This document shows positions 38,301 to 47,465 of a stretch of 64,000 bases of DNA, piece after piece. The stretch's first letter is position 1. Each line of letters starts with the position of its first letter. The stretch is from Verrucomicrobiaceae bacterium. GTDB lineage: Bacteria > Verrucomicrobiota > Verrucomicrobiia > Verrucomicrobiales > Verrucomicrobiaceae. The position numbers and the translations under genes are program-made. The DNA lies in NCBI GenBank assembly GCA_027489965.1, contig JAIXZA010000006.1, positions 53,313 through 117,312 of the forward strand, in the 5' to 3' direction. The notes under the pieces were generated by a model. That model made no database searches and was not told the origin of the DNA. It was given only the letters and a program-made list of their open reading frames with translations.

Positions 38301-39972
38301 CATCACCCTGATTAGCCCGGCTGTTTTGGACTTCATCAATCCTTCAGATGTGCTGAGCCCAAGTTATTACACGCAGGCACCTGGATCAGAGCTGATCATC
38401 CATATTGCTGGCCCGAATTTAGGCCAATACAACCGCATCTCCAGCTCTGGCCCCATGCAGCTCGGAGGCAAGCTGACGGTCAAGCTAGTCGGCAACTATG
38501 CTCCTGCTGTCGGGGCCGTTTTTGACATTTTTGACTTCACCAGCATCAGCGGTGATTTCTCAAGCATCATCCTACCAGCACTTCGCAATGGCACAATGTG
38601 GGATACACGCCAATTAAAGATCGACGGCACACTCAGAGTCATCACCAGCCCACCAGCTGAAAATCAACAGATCCTGGTAACGAAAAATGCTTCGGTCATG
38701 ATCACCCTTAAAGCAGGCGGATTTACTGATCTCGGATTCACCGTTTTAAGCTTACCGACATCTGGGCTACTCAGCGGCACCAGCCCAAATCTGACTTACA
38801 CTCCTGCCCTTGATTTCGTGGGCGTAGATCGTTTCACTTATCGCACCTCCAGCCCAACAGGCAATCCGACTGTAGCGACCGTTGTTATCAGTGTCCTGCC
38901 TGCGATTAGTTCATTCACCAGAGGAACCTACTATGGTATCATCTCGGGACCTGACTTTGCCCATTCAGGCTCGTTTACCTTCACGGTAACAGCTTTAAAC
39001 ACCGTCACTGGGCGGATTATCTATGGTGATCAATCGCTGGCCTTCACGGGCAAATTTGATGTGAACGGCCAGATGGTCGCGATTATCAAGCGCACAGGCG
39101 GTTTGCCGCCCATCACACTTATTCTGAGCAAGAGCACGATCAATGGAGCCGTCGTGGTTTCTGGACGTATCATCGACGGAGATGTCATGGCCATCCTCGA
39201 AGGTGGCGGCCCCAGCTCCAATGGTGGCGGTAGCAATGGCGGCCTAATCACAGTCGGACGCTACACGATGAACATCTTCCCCAACCCTGAAGAATCGGGA
39301 CCGGCCTATCCACAGGGTATCGGCTACATGATATTGAGCGTCAGTAAAACAGGTGCGACCAGCGTGTCTGGAAGGATGCCAGATGGCGTATTCTTCACGA
39401 ACAGCACTTTCATCCAGAGTGATGGCTCCTGGCCTTTACACATTCGTCTCTACAGTGGCAGCGGTGCCTTCCAGGCAGTGGCTCGGTTTCTTGATGGGAC
39501 CATCGTGCGTGCCGTCAATTCGAAATGGTGGAAACCAGCCTTTAAAAACTGGAACACCGTCAAATCTCTTTACCCCTACTCCACCACTCTTTATCCAGGT
39601 GGATTCAATGCCAGCCCTTCATTGGAAGGCTGCCGCTATGTGGTGCCCAAGCTCCCTCTCGTGCTGACCCCAGCCACTCCAATCTCAGAAATTCGCATCA
39701 GCTTGACTGGTGGGAATTTACCTTCAGACATGAACTTCCCAGTTATATTCACCACCAATAATAGGGTCATCCCGTTGAGCAATTCACCGGAACGCATGAC
39801 AGCCTACTTTTACAGTGCTTCCGGACTCTGTGTCGGGAGATTCGTTCATCCTTTGACTGGAAAAACCGTCTCTATGACAGGAGCCATCAATCAGCGCTTG
39901 GGCAAATTTTACGGCTCCTTTGCTGGTAGCGCTGAAACCGGCAGTTGGATCATCGAACCCGCCACACCTTGA
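35344..39972 (+). CDS. Large secreted beta-solenoid/haemagglutinin-like repeat protein with Ig-like segment
   Basis: Signal peptide; Gly/Ser/Thr/Asn-rich repeats (GGNITIS, LAASGSV); two homologous GGITL...FDFTSI modules; TPALDFVGVDRFTYRTSSPTGNPTVATVVISV cadherin-like Ig segment. Confidence 0.8.
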   Translation: MKSSTALLTLFASLLAVSSLNAAINVTIGNFTSSSGGSFVNRTWTPISSPSRISVSELVTQLQSGNVTISTSGALAEEGDIEISSAIDINPLPAGSFRSLVLQARNDIRVNGSISDSNPATSQNLQLFLNAALTNVSGSVTLSASLAVGGSNITMNCNNFTKSPSIAITTLGGDIDLAASGSVNFGSGPVSTGGGNFRVSGGTAGLFNSTFTTYGGGIIVEMTESSNVEVASGALDASGGSGDGTVSINGFGGGISIASGVAVKSGIRGAISLSSGSATEDVIINGTMDAGSGGVSIRAQDTVQINAAINSIGAVVVRSDVDSNGAGNVVINAPITSTASRIDAAGALISTNSAAILTTTNAGINGSLTLSSQEGLTLAGSLRAGGLVQLRSDSNSNSSGVFAITAPAISSVDGEIRIQGAGDIGSPINTDGAGISFITNGNMTIRSSVTSKGGLISLTGADTGTVTLAATASLNSASTSGTGSVSLMKNSGSLVTVAGSSLLAGSLGSVEIRQLGSPGPLAMNSTITGGSLGVTLASDSDLIVDGLVNSSGPILLQANLDNANGGNLTISKAVASSNAIVTLKGVNLLLSQTVSSSQKIIFEPSGEALVNAATNGNVELKSGITKPATNSLGNSGGITLLAPAILEFPTSAESLRPVSFTQNAGAELRMKLRSSNPAILNRLITGAIQFGGTLTISAEAGSTLAPPSSFNLFDFTSITGTHATIHFPPLGPTIGWNQSLLRTTGVLSLFYIPITSGGTPILVDFPTGGTLNQPINSNGGNIAIPGTGQPLIINSDVVSGGGQITVTQTGPGGLTLGAGGTLNASGGNGRGSVSLTNQDGDVTTEPGSLIKSGTLGGVNLRAIGPMSDIFSGGRIEAGTLGTSLIAGGNVNVTGEIVSTGPVYIEADKDGNGNGMVTIGAPITSAQNITIKGATISITHPVTATAPGKVIIDPAQLATITGIITGDVELRGGLIKAGHGTLGNNGGITLISPAVLDFINPSDVLSPSYYTQAPGSELIIHIAGPNLGQYNRISSSGPMQLGGKLTVKLVGNYAPAVGAVFDIFDFTSISGDFSSIILPALRNGTMWDTRQLKIDGTLRVITSPPAENQQILVTKNASVMITLKAGGFTDLGFTVLSLPTSGLLSGTSPNLTYTPALDFVGVDRFTYRTSSPTGNPTVATVVISVLPAISSFTRGTYYGIISGPDFAHSGSFTFTVTALNTVTGRIIYGDQSLAFTGKFDVNGQMVAIIKRTGGLPPITLILSKSTINGAVVVSGRIIDGDVMAILEGGGPSSNGGGSNGGLITVGRYTMNIFPNPEESGPAYPQGIGYMILSVSKTGATSVSGRMPDGVFFTNSTFIQSDGSWPLHIRLYSGSGAFQAVARFLDGTIVRAVNSKWWKPAFKNWNTVKSLYPYSTTLYPGGFNASPSLEGCRYVVPKLPLVLTPATPISEIRISLTGGNLPSDMNFPVIFTTNNRVIPLSNSPERMTAYFYSASGLCVGRFVHPLTGKTVSMTGAINQRLGKFYGSFAGSAETGSWIIEPATP

Positions 39973-40015
39973 GACAAGTCTTGTCATTCTTCAGGCTCAG
40001 TGATTAGTCTGAGGA

Positions 40016-41434
40016 ATGAATTTTGCCAGAGTTCTACTATTCATCACTCTCACAGCCCAAGCGGTCACCACCGCACCGCCGAATATCGTGTTGGTCATGG
40101 CAGATGATCAGGGCTGGGGAGATATGGCTTACAAAGGACATCCTAACGTCAAGACACCCAACTTCGATGCCATGGCCAAGCAAGCTGTGCGCTTTGATCA
40201 GTTTCACTCCGCTGCTCCTGTCTGCTCTCCCACTCGCGGCAGTGTCATGACTGGGCGCACGCCCAATCGTTTTGGCTGCTTCTCTTGGGGACAGCCGATT
40301 CGACCGCAGGAAATCACGATTGCTCAGGCCCTGAAAGGCGCAGGATACCACACCGGACATTTTGGCTAATGGCATCTCGGCTCTGTACAAAAAGCCAGCT
40401 CTGTGTGTCCTGGGGCCTGTGGCTTTGAGGCATGGGCTTCGGCACCCAACTTCTTTGATCTGGATCCCATTCTCAGTGTGAATGGAAAAGCAACTCAGTT
40501 CAAAGGTGACAGCTCTGACGTCACCGCTGATCTGACCATTGATTTCATTCGTCAGTCAGTCGCCAAAAAAGAACCTTTCTTCACTGTCGTTTGGTTTGGT
40601 TCACCACACGCACCGCATCATGCTTTGGACTCTGACCGCGCGCTTTATAAAGGTTTACCAAAAGCTCAACAGCATTTCTATGGCGAGATCACCGCCATGG
40701 ATCGCGCATTTGGAAAACTCCGTCAAACTTTACGGGATCTGGAAGTGCAAGAGAATACTGTTCTGTGGTACTGCAGCGACAATGGAGCCCTGCCGAAGAT
40801 CGGTTCCTCCGGCGGTCGCCGTGGTAACAAGGGCACCATTTATGAGGGCGGACTCCTCGTGCCAGGCTTGTTTGAGTGGCCTGCTTTGACCCAGGAAGCT
40901 AAGGCAATCACCACGCCTTGCGTCACTTCAGACATCTTTCCCACCCTGCTAGACATCGCCAATGTTACCCTAAAGAAACAACACCCGCTTGATGGCATCA
41001 GCCTGTTGCCACTCATCCAAGGCGAAGTTAAAACACGCACGCAACCCATGGGCTTTTGGGATAACAAGGCCAAAGGTGTGGGGACTCCTTCGGCAGAATG
41101 GATGAAAGATCTTCTCGCATCTCAGCAACGGGGAGAAGAGCCCACAGACCCACTGCGCCTTGCAGCAGATGCTGGTAAAATCGGTAACCCCGTGCCGCTC
41201 AATAGTTTTCCCGGTCATGCCGCCTGGTTGGATTGGCCTTGGAAACTGCACCGTATCGAAGACAGGAAAACAGGTGATATTGCCTGGGAACTCTATGACC
41301 TCAGCACCGATCCAGACGAAAGCCGCGTCCTCTTTGCCGAGCAGCCGGATCGCGTACCACAGATGCAGGAAGCCCTGGAAAATTGGCTGGAAAGCGTGGC
41401 CCGTAGTTTTAATGGAGAAGATTACAAACCGTGA
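40016..41434 (+). pseudogene. Sulfatase (alkaline phosphatase superfamily) interrupted by an in-frame TAA
   Basis: [35 protein letters not shown] active-site motif; GYHTGHFG[TAA]WHLGSVQKASSVCPGACGFEAW continues in the same frame to 41434. Confidence 0.88.
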
Positions 41435-41486
41435 TTCCATTGGGAATTCGCATTTATTCATCTTCATTCGACGTTTAAAGAATCCC

Positions 41487-42236
41487 ATGCGCTACGCCTT
41501 CTTCGATCTCGATCACACGCTTTTGCCCTTCGATACACAAGCGCTCTTTTGTAATTTCGTACTGCGTCGGCATCCTTGGCGCATCCTTCTGCATCTCTGG
41601 TTCATCCCCTATGCTCTTGGGCGTGTCGTGGGGCTTGTCAGCACGGCCACCACCAAGCGTGCCTTCCTTTCCTACCTAACCGGCATGAAACGCGCGCACC
41701 TCCGACATCTAGCGCGCGACTTTGCCCATGACTGCGTGGATACCTGGATCTACCCCGATCTTCGGGCGGAAATTCTGCGCCACAAACATCAGAATCGGAA
41801 GCTCGTACTCAATACCGCCAGCCCGGATTTTTATGCGCATGACATTGCCGAAGTGCTCGGCTTTGATGACTGTATCGCCACCCAATTTCAAATCGGTAAT
41901 GACGTAGCCATGCGCCCGCCAATCATCGGAACCAACAATAAGCGTGACGCCAAAATCAAAGCTATGAATGAAAGAATCCCAGGCGTGGCGGCACTAACTG
42001 AAGAGCAGCGCTTCCATTGCTGGTCTTACAGCGACAGCGCTGCCGACATTCCGCTTTTAGAATTCGTCGGTAACCGAGTGCTTGTGCATCCCAGTGGCAA
42101 ATTGCGTGCACATTTCCCTCAAGCAGATGTCACCGTCCTGACGCCGCCACGCCCTTATTGGGGCAAGGTGGGTGACATGCTTGCTGTCGTCCGGCAAATG
42201 CTTGGGCTCTACCCTATTCGTGGCCCCCATTGCTAA
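41487..42236 (+). CDS. HAD-superfamily hydrolase, subfamily IB (SerB-like)
   Basis: MRYAFFDLDHTLLPFDT; LVLNTASPDFYAHDIAEVLGFDDCIATQ; CWSYSDSAADIPLLEFVGNRVLVHPSGKLR. Confidence 0.88.
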   Translation: MRYAFFDLDHTLLPFDTQALFCNFVLRRHPWRILLHLWFIPYALGRVVGLVSTATTKRAFLSYLTGMKRAHLRHLARDFAHDCVDTWIYPDLRAEILRHKHQNRKLVLNTASPDFYAHDIAEVLGFDDCIATQFQIGNDVAMRPPIIGTNNKRDAKIKAMNERIPGVAALTEEQRFHCWSYSDSAADIPLLEFVGNRVLVHPSGKLRAHFPQADVTVLTPPRPYWGKVGDMLAVVRQMLGLYPIRGPHC

Positions 42237-44941
42237 TCTGGAGACTTCAAGCCCGCCAGCTTTTGAGCATAGGCTAGGGTGTCGATCTCCTCAGGTCTCT
42301 TATCACGTCGAATCGCCTTGATCCGAGGAAAGCGAAGTGAAAGCCCACTGTCATGACGCTTGCTGGCTTGGATCGAATCAAAGGCGATCTCTAAAACCGT
42401 ATCCGGCACGACCGTCCTCACCCGTCCATTCTCACTCAGCGTATTCTGAGTGAAGTGCTCCGTCAGGCTTTCGATCTCGGCATCCGTCAGGCCGCTGTAG
42501 GCTTTGCCAATCACCCGCAGAGCCTGGGTTTCATCTCTCACCGCAAATGTGTAGTCACTGAGCACATGACTGCGCTTGCCATGACCTTGTTCAGCCTTCA
42601 CCACCACCACGTCTAAAGTAGCGAAGGCCTTCTTCAATTTAAGCCAGGACTTCCCGCGACGCCCTGGCGTGTAGGCACTTGCCGGGTCCTTCGCGATCAA
42701 ACCTTCATTGCCTCTGCGGCGAGCCGCTAAAAAAGCCACCTCGATCTCCTCTGCCGAGGCCACGCTTTGAACAGCAATGGCCACAATCCCCTCGGGTAGC
42801 TGTAAGCCTTCTAAAGACATTCGACGCTTAGACAGTGGTTGCTCCATCAAAGAAGTGCCATTGAGCCACAGCAGGTCAAAGACCACATAACGGACACTGA
42901 TATCGCTCGGCATAAAAAGGTCCGCCTGATCCCGCCGTCCCAATCTCTTTTGCAGATCAAAAAAGGTCAGCTTTTTCCCCTCAGCATAGGCAATGATCTC
43001 GCCATCCACGATCACCTCAGCGGCCATCTGTCTCATGGATTGAATGATCTCAGGAAATTGATCACTGATCAGCTTCGAATCCCGCGTGAAGATCCCAACC
43101 CGACCACCTGCCACATGCACTTGAGCTCGGATGCCATCATACTTGTCCTCCAGCCAGACCGGCCCTTCTTTAGCGGTATTCATGCGCTCCCAGATGTCTG
43201 CTGCCGTTTCCTCAGGCGAGGCCAGCATCACTTTGATCGGCGCAAAAGCTCTTGGAGCAACTTCATGTAGCTTGCCAGCTTTGGCCAAAACAGCCGTACG
43301 CCCCAAGTCACCGCACATCATCGCCGCCTCACGCACAGCCTCTGATTTCTGGTCAAAGGCCATCGCTACGGCTTCCTCGATCAATCCCTCTTTCGATCCC
43401 ATGCGCAGATCACTTGTCATCAACCGAACCAACCACGAGCCAGCTTCTGCGGATAGCCGGCTGAACTGATCACGCAGCAGGGCGACTCTGCCTACCTGAC
43501 TGCTAGTCTGACGTAAAAGATCAAAAAAAGCCGCCACCTCCAACATGGACCATGACACCGGAGCCAAAGACGCACGCTGCAAAACCAGGAACGCCGTGCG
43601 ACCCGCATCAGCCTGACTGCGGGAAATGGACCGATACTCCACATCTGAAACCCCGCTCAGTTCCTGCAAAGCTCGTCGAATCAGCGCCCAACCCGTATTC
43701 AAAGCTGATTCAGCTGCCGCAGGATCACTCGTCAGTCCGGAACAATAGCGCACCGCCAGCATCAAGTTCGCATCATCCAGCCCACGCAAATAGGACGATA
43801 ACAGCGACACCTTTTTTAACCTCGAAGACTCCGCCGCAGCTCGGGTACAAACCTGCATCCAGCCACTGAAGCCAGACACATCTACAGGAACTTCTGACGC
43901 AACCGTGCTCATTCCATCCGTGACCTGCACCTCGGGCTGAGCTCTCAGCAGCGAGAGCTCCATCTGATCCGATTTTTCCAACGTCCACGCCTCCACACCA
44001 CGAGCACGCAGATCCGCAGCGAACTGCTGCGTGTAACCATGTACCACATAAACGCGGCGCGGGTTCACCACATCCACCGTTTCCAGCAGTTCTGGATAAT
44101 CCGCGTGATCGCTCAGCGGAAACACCTCATCCACCTGATAGCGATACTTTGCCCCCGACTGCATCGCCCAGCCAGAGAACATCGCCGTGCGGCAAACCTT
44201 CAGTTTTTTGAGGGCCAGAGACTTGCCATGACTCGGTGGAAAGATCAGCACATGCCCCTTTGCCGTGGCGGCATCAAAGAGTCGATACTCAGGCAAATCT
44301 CCCAGCAATGACTTCACCGCCTCCGTCATCTCATAAACCGCCTTATGCAGCATGACTGGGTAACCCGCCGTACCCAGCGCACAAAGAATCTCCTGCGCCT
44401 TTCCCAGCGAGTATCCCAGCAGCACCGGGATGCCACCATCTTCCAGAGTCTCCTGCACAAACTTCAACAAATCTGCCACCACCTGATGCACCGGCGGAAA
44501 ACGAAATTGCGGCAGGCCAAAGGTCGTCTCCATGATCAAGGTATCAGCGCTCAGAAGCTCGCAGCGCTCAGAGCTCAAGCCTTGACGCAATTTGTAGTCG
44601 CCCGTATAAAGCAGCGTCGCCCCATCACTTTTCCGAGTGAGATGCAGCATCGCCGACCCAATAATGTGACCAGCAGGCAGCAGCCGCATTTCCCAGCCCT
44701 CCCACTCGTAAGCCGTGCGCAGAGTTAGAGCCTGAAACAGCCCATCCTTTTTCAGACCAAAACGCGCGCCCATCAATTGCAGCGTCAACTCCGAACAAAA
44801 CGTCCTCTGATGCCGCGCCACATGATCCGCATGAGCATGGGAAATAAACGCCCGCTCCACCCCAAAATGCGGATCCAGCCACAAATCCGCCTCAGGCACA
44901 TAAATGCCATGGCGATGAGTGACCGTGATCAGGGGCGGCAT
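42233..44941 (-). CDS. Fusion: metallo-beta-lactamase-fold (ligase-associated) exonuclease + ATP-dependent DNA ligase
   Basis: N-term FISHAHADHVARH, LPAGHIIGSAML, YTGDYKL, FPLSDHADYPELLE; C-term LEDKYDGIRAQVH (ligase motif I), VDGEIIAY, LKLKKAFATLDVVVVKAEQGHGKR. Confidence 0.92.
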   Translation of the reverse strand: MPPLITVTHRHGIYVPEADLWLDPHFGVERAFISHAHADHVARHQRTFCSELTLQLMGARFGLKKDGLFQALTLRTAYEWEGWEMRLLPAGHIIGSAMLHLTRKSDGATLLYTGDYKLRQGLSSERCELLSADTLIMETTFGLPQFRFPPVHQVVADLLKFVQETLEDGGIPVLLGYSLGKAQEILCALGTAGYPVMLHKAVYEMTEAVKSLLGDLPEYRLFDAATAKGHVLIFPPSHGKSLALKKLKVCRTAMFSGWAMQSGAKYRYQVDEVFPLSDHADYPELLETVDVVNPRRVYVVHGYTQQFAADLRARGVEAWTLEKSDQMELSLLRAQPEVQVTDGMSTVASEVPVDVSGFSGWMQVCTRAAAESSRLKKVSLLSSYLRGLDDANLMLAVRYCSGLTSDPAAAESALNTGWALIRRALQELSGVSDVEYRSISRSQADAGRTAFLVLQRASLAPVSWSMLEVAAFFDLLRQTSSQVGRVALLRDQFSRLSAEAGSWLVRLMTSDLRMGSKEGLIEEAVAMAFDQKSEAVREAAMMCGDLGRTAVLAKAGKLHEVAPRAFAPIKVMLASPEETAADIWERMNTAKEGPVWLEDKYDGIRAQVHVAGGRVGIFTRDSKLISDQFPEIIQSMRQMAAEVIVDGEIIAYAEGKKLTFFDLQKRLGRRDQADLFMPSDISVRYVVFDLLWLNGTSLMEQPLSKRRMSLEGLQLPEGIVAIAVQSVASAEEIEVAFLAARRRGNEGLIAKDPASAYTPGRRGKSWLKLKKAFATLDVVVVKAEQGHGKRSHVLSDYTFAVRDETQALRVIGKAYSGLTDAEIESLTEHFTQNTLSENGRVRTVVPDTVLEIAFDSIQASKRHDSGLSLRFPRIKAIRRDKRPEEIDTLAYAQKLAGLKSPD

Positions 44942-45121
44942 GAGTTAGTGAATACGATGCCGAAAGCGTGGCGGACCAAAAGAGAGAAATAGAGTTCCAA
45001 AGATTTATTGAGATTCAATCACAACAAATTTATGGAGTTAAGATTATTTTTTCGAAAGCGAGTTTAGTATTGCCTTAAAGCTGAAGTTTTTATAAAACAC
45101 GTTTTCCATTTTCAAAATCAT

Positions 45122-45343
45122 ATGCGTTCAACCCTTTATTGGCTCACCTCAACCGCGATTGCTGTGCTTTCGATGCAAGCGGTAGCTGGTACGAATGATC
45201 AAGAGGTTCCTGCGGTTTTAGGTCAATTGATCTTGGATCCCACAGGTGTTTCAGAGTCATCCAGGGCTATTCTGCTTGGCATCGGAGTTATGGCGGTAGC
45301 TTATACCTATCGCTGCGCTTGGCTGAATCATCGTCCAGACTGA
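45122..45343 (+). CDS. Small secreted/membrane protein with PEP-CTERM-like tail
   Basis: Signal peptide MRSTLYWLTSTAIAVLSMQAVAG; C-term VSESSRAILLGIGVMAVAYTYRCAWLNHRPD. Confidence 0.5.
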   Translation: MRSTLYWLTSTAIAVLSMQAVAGTNDQEVPAVLGQLILDPTGVSESSRAILLGIGVMAVAYTYRCAWLNHRPD

Positions 45344-45571
45344 AGCGGAGAAGACGGTTTGAAGCCTATTGTTTCCGCATTGGGCCACCCCTCCAAGACT
45401 GACGAACAAAAGAAGTATTGGTTCACGCTGACCGGAGGTCGTTCGCCCCCTGGCCATGCGCAGAGATTCACTCCGTGGGTCAATGCTTCACGGAATGACT
45501 AAAACCTAGACTTCCTTTGCTCCTCTAACTCTCTGTGGCGAAGATTTGGCTCAGTGATTTCAGCCACAAGG

Positions 45572-47338
45572 CTACGCGACTTTGGCCACGAGGTGTTCGG
45601 CGGCTTTGGCTGCTTGCTCGCGGAGTTCGGGATTGAGGTTCTTTTGCTCAAACTCACGGCACCAGCCTTTGATCTCTAGTTCATTGAAGATCTTGCCGAT
45701 GACACGGCGGAGCAGGCCTTTGAGATTGGGCAGTTCGACTTCCTGAAGGCTGCGGATGGCGGCCTCTTTGTAGGTCTCCAGCATGAGGGTGGATTTGTCA
45801 TAAGCTCCAGTTTCCTCTGCCCAGCGGCGGATGGTGGGCTTATCTGGAAGGCTGGTGGCCGTGCCGTTCCAGAGGGCTTCCATAGTGTCTTTGACCTCGT
45901 CTTTGCCGCGTTCCCGCAGCAGAGCTAGGATGATGCTGGGGCGGATGCTGACGTTGTTATCAGCGGCGGAGTCGTCGCCTAGGTCATCAAGGTCATCGCG
46001 GATCTGGTAGGCGATGCCGAGATTTTCGCTGTAGCTATGCAGGGCATCCGCTGTTTCGTCGAGTTGTCCGGCCATGGCAGAGCCGATTTTCAGGGCGACT
46101 TCAAAGGCTGGTGCGGTCTTGCTGCGGAAGATTTCCAGGACTTGGGTGTTGCTGAGGGCGACGGGTTTGTTGTTCCAGAGAAGTTCGGCACCCTGGCCGC
46201 GGCAGAGTTCGCGCTGGCCTTCGGCGGCGACTTTGAGGCAGGCGCTGCGGATGTGGCTGGCGCAGGTCATCTCGGCAAGCAGGCGATAGCCTTCACCGAT
46301 GAGTAGATCACCGACGTTTAAGGCGACGCCGACACCATATTCAGAATGCAAAGTGGGCTCGCCATAACGTTCGGCGTCGTTGTCCTCAATGTCGTCGTGG
46401 ATGAGGGAGGCTTTATGGAAGGCTTCGACAGAAATCGCCGCAAGCTTGAGATCGTCTGAAATGGGCGCTTCTGGGTCTTCACGCAGAGCCTGATAAGCAG
46501 CGATGGTGAGGAATGGACGCCAGCGTTTACCAGCGCGGGCCAGCCAATCACGGCCGATCTGTTCAGTCTGACAGGTAGGCTTGCCGAGAAGTTGATCCAG
46601 CGCTTCTTGGGTAAACCAAGTCTTCACCTCATCATGCAAGGCATTCAGATTGAGGCGGCGGGTCTTGTCCTCGCTGGTGAGGTGGATGTAGTCCCAAACC
46701 CAATCAACATCGACGGTGGTGTCGATGCAGTCGTCCTGCAATAAAGGCACCGCGACGGCGGGAATGGCGGCAGCCTCAATGTAGGGAAAGGTGCGCTCTA
46801 AAACAGGCAGGCAGGAGATGCCGACGATGGCCTCGATCTTGCCCGTCTGGATCAGGGACATGACGATGGCGCTACCTTCGGCGACGAGGACGGCATACCC
46901 GAGTTTTTCGGCTTCGTTTTGGAAATCCTGGATCGAGCAGAGCCCGCATTGTTTGCAAAGCAGACCGAATTCATCAAAGGGGGCTGGGCATTTGCTTTCG
47001 ATACGCAGGCACTTGGGCATGAGCAGGAGGCGTTTTTCAAAAGGCACGCTGGCTAGGGATTCACGCCAGGTTTCGTTGGCCAGCAACACGCCGGTGTAGT
47101 CACGGTAGGCTTTGTCGATGCCGTTGAGCGCCATGATTTTCTCCGTGTGGATTTGGAGTTCGTCGATAGGCACCGGTGGCACCAGGCGGTGCTGCTCGGT
47201 GTATTCACGTACGGCTTTCAGGACAAAGTCCCGATCCGGTTTGGTCTGAGGGATGTTCTTTTTAGGCTGCCGAAAACGGCGCACTAATCCAGGGATGACG
47301 GGAGGCAGGGCGGCAGAGCGGACAGCGACAGTGGACAT
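45572..47338 (-). CDS. DUF116-like domain fused to polyprenyl synthetase
   Basis: N-term MPKCLRIESKCPAPFDEFGLLCKQCGLCSIQDFQNEAEKLGYAVLVAEGSAIVMSLI...IVGISCLP; C-term AGKRWRPFLTIAAYQAL, KASLIHDDIEDND, IAYQIRDDLDDLGDD; start taken at MSTVAV. Confidence 0.82.
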   Translation of the reverse strand: MSTVAVRSAALPPVIPGLVRRFRQPKKNIPQTKPDRDFVLKAVREYTEQHRLVPPVPIDELQIHTEKIMALNGIDKAYRDYTGVLLANETWRESLASVPFEKRLLLMPKCLRIESKCPAPFDEFGLLCKQCGLCSIQDFQNEAEKLGYAVLVAEGSAIVMSLIQTGKIEAIVGISCLPVLERTFPYIEAAAIPAVAVPLLQDDCIDTTVDVDWVWDYIHLTSEDKTRRLNLNALHDEVKTWFTQEALDQLLGKPTCQTEQIGRDWLARAGKRWRPFLTIAAYQALREDPEAPISDDLKLAAISVEAFHKASLIHDDIEDNDAERYGEPTLHSEYGVGVALNVGDLLIGEGYRLLAEMTCASHIRSACLKVAAEGQRELCRGQGAELLWNNKPVALSNTQVLEIFRSKTAPAFEVALKIGSAMAGQLDETADALHSYSENLGIAYQIRDDLDDLGDDSAADNNVSIRPSIILALLRERGKDEVKDTMEALWNGTATSLPDKPTIRRWAEETGAYDKSTLMLETYKEAAIRSLQEVELPNLKGLLRRVIGKIFNELEIKGWCREFEQKNLNPELREQAAKAAEHLVAKVA

Positions 47339-47465
47339 GAAATGAGAGACGAAAAAGGAAATGAGGAACAAAGCCGTCCAAAAGACAGAATGGCTTCCCT
47401 CTAACCGTGTCACATAGACTTAGTCTTGCAAGGATTGCACAGAACTGGACAAAAATGGCGGATTA

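Noticed and set aside
35709-38339. Several minus-strand ORFs opposite the 1542-aa gene
   Set aside because: Proline/leucine-rich shadow ORFs typical of antisense to Gly/Thr/Ser repeat coding sequence; no independent support.
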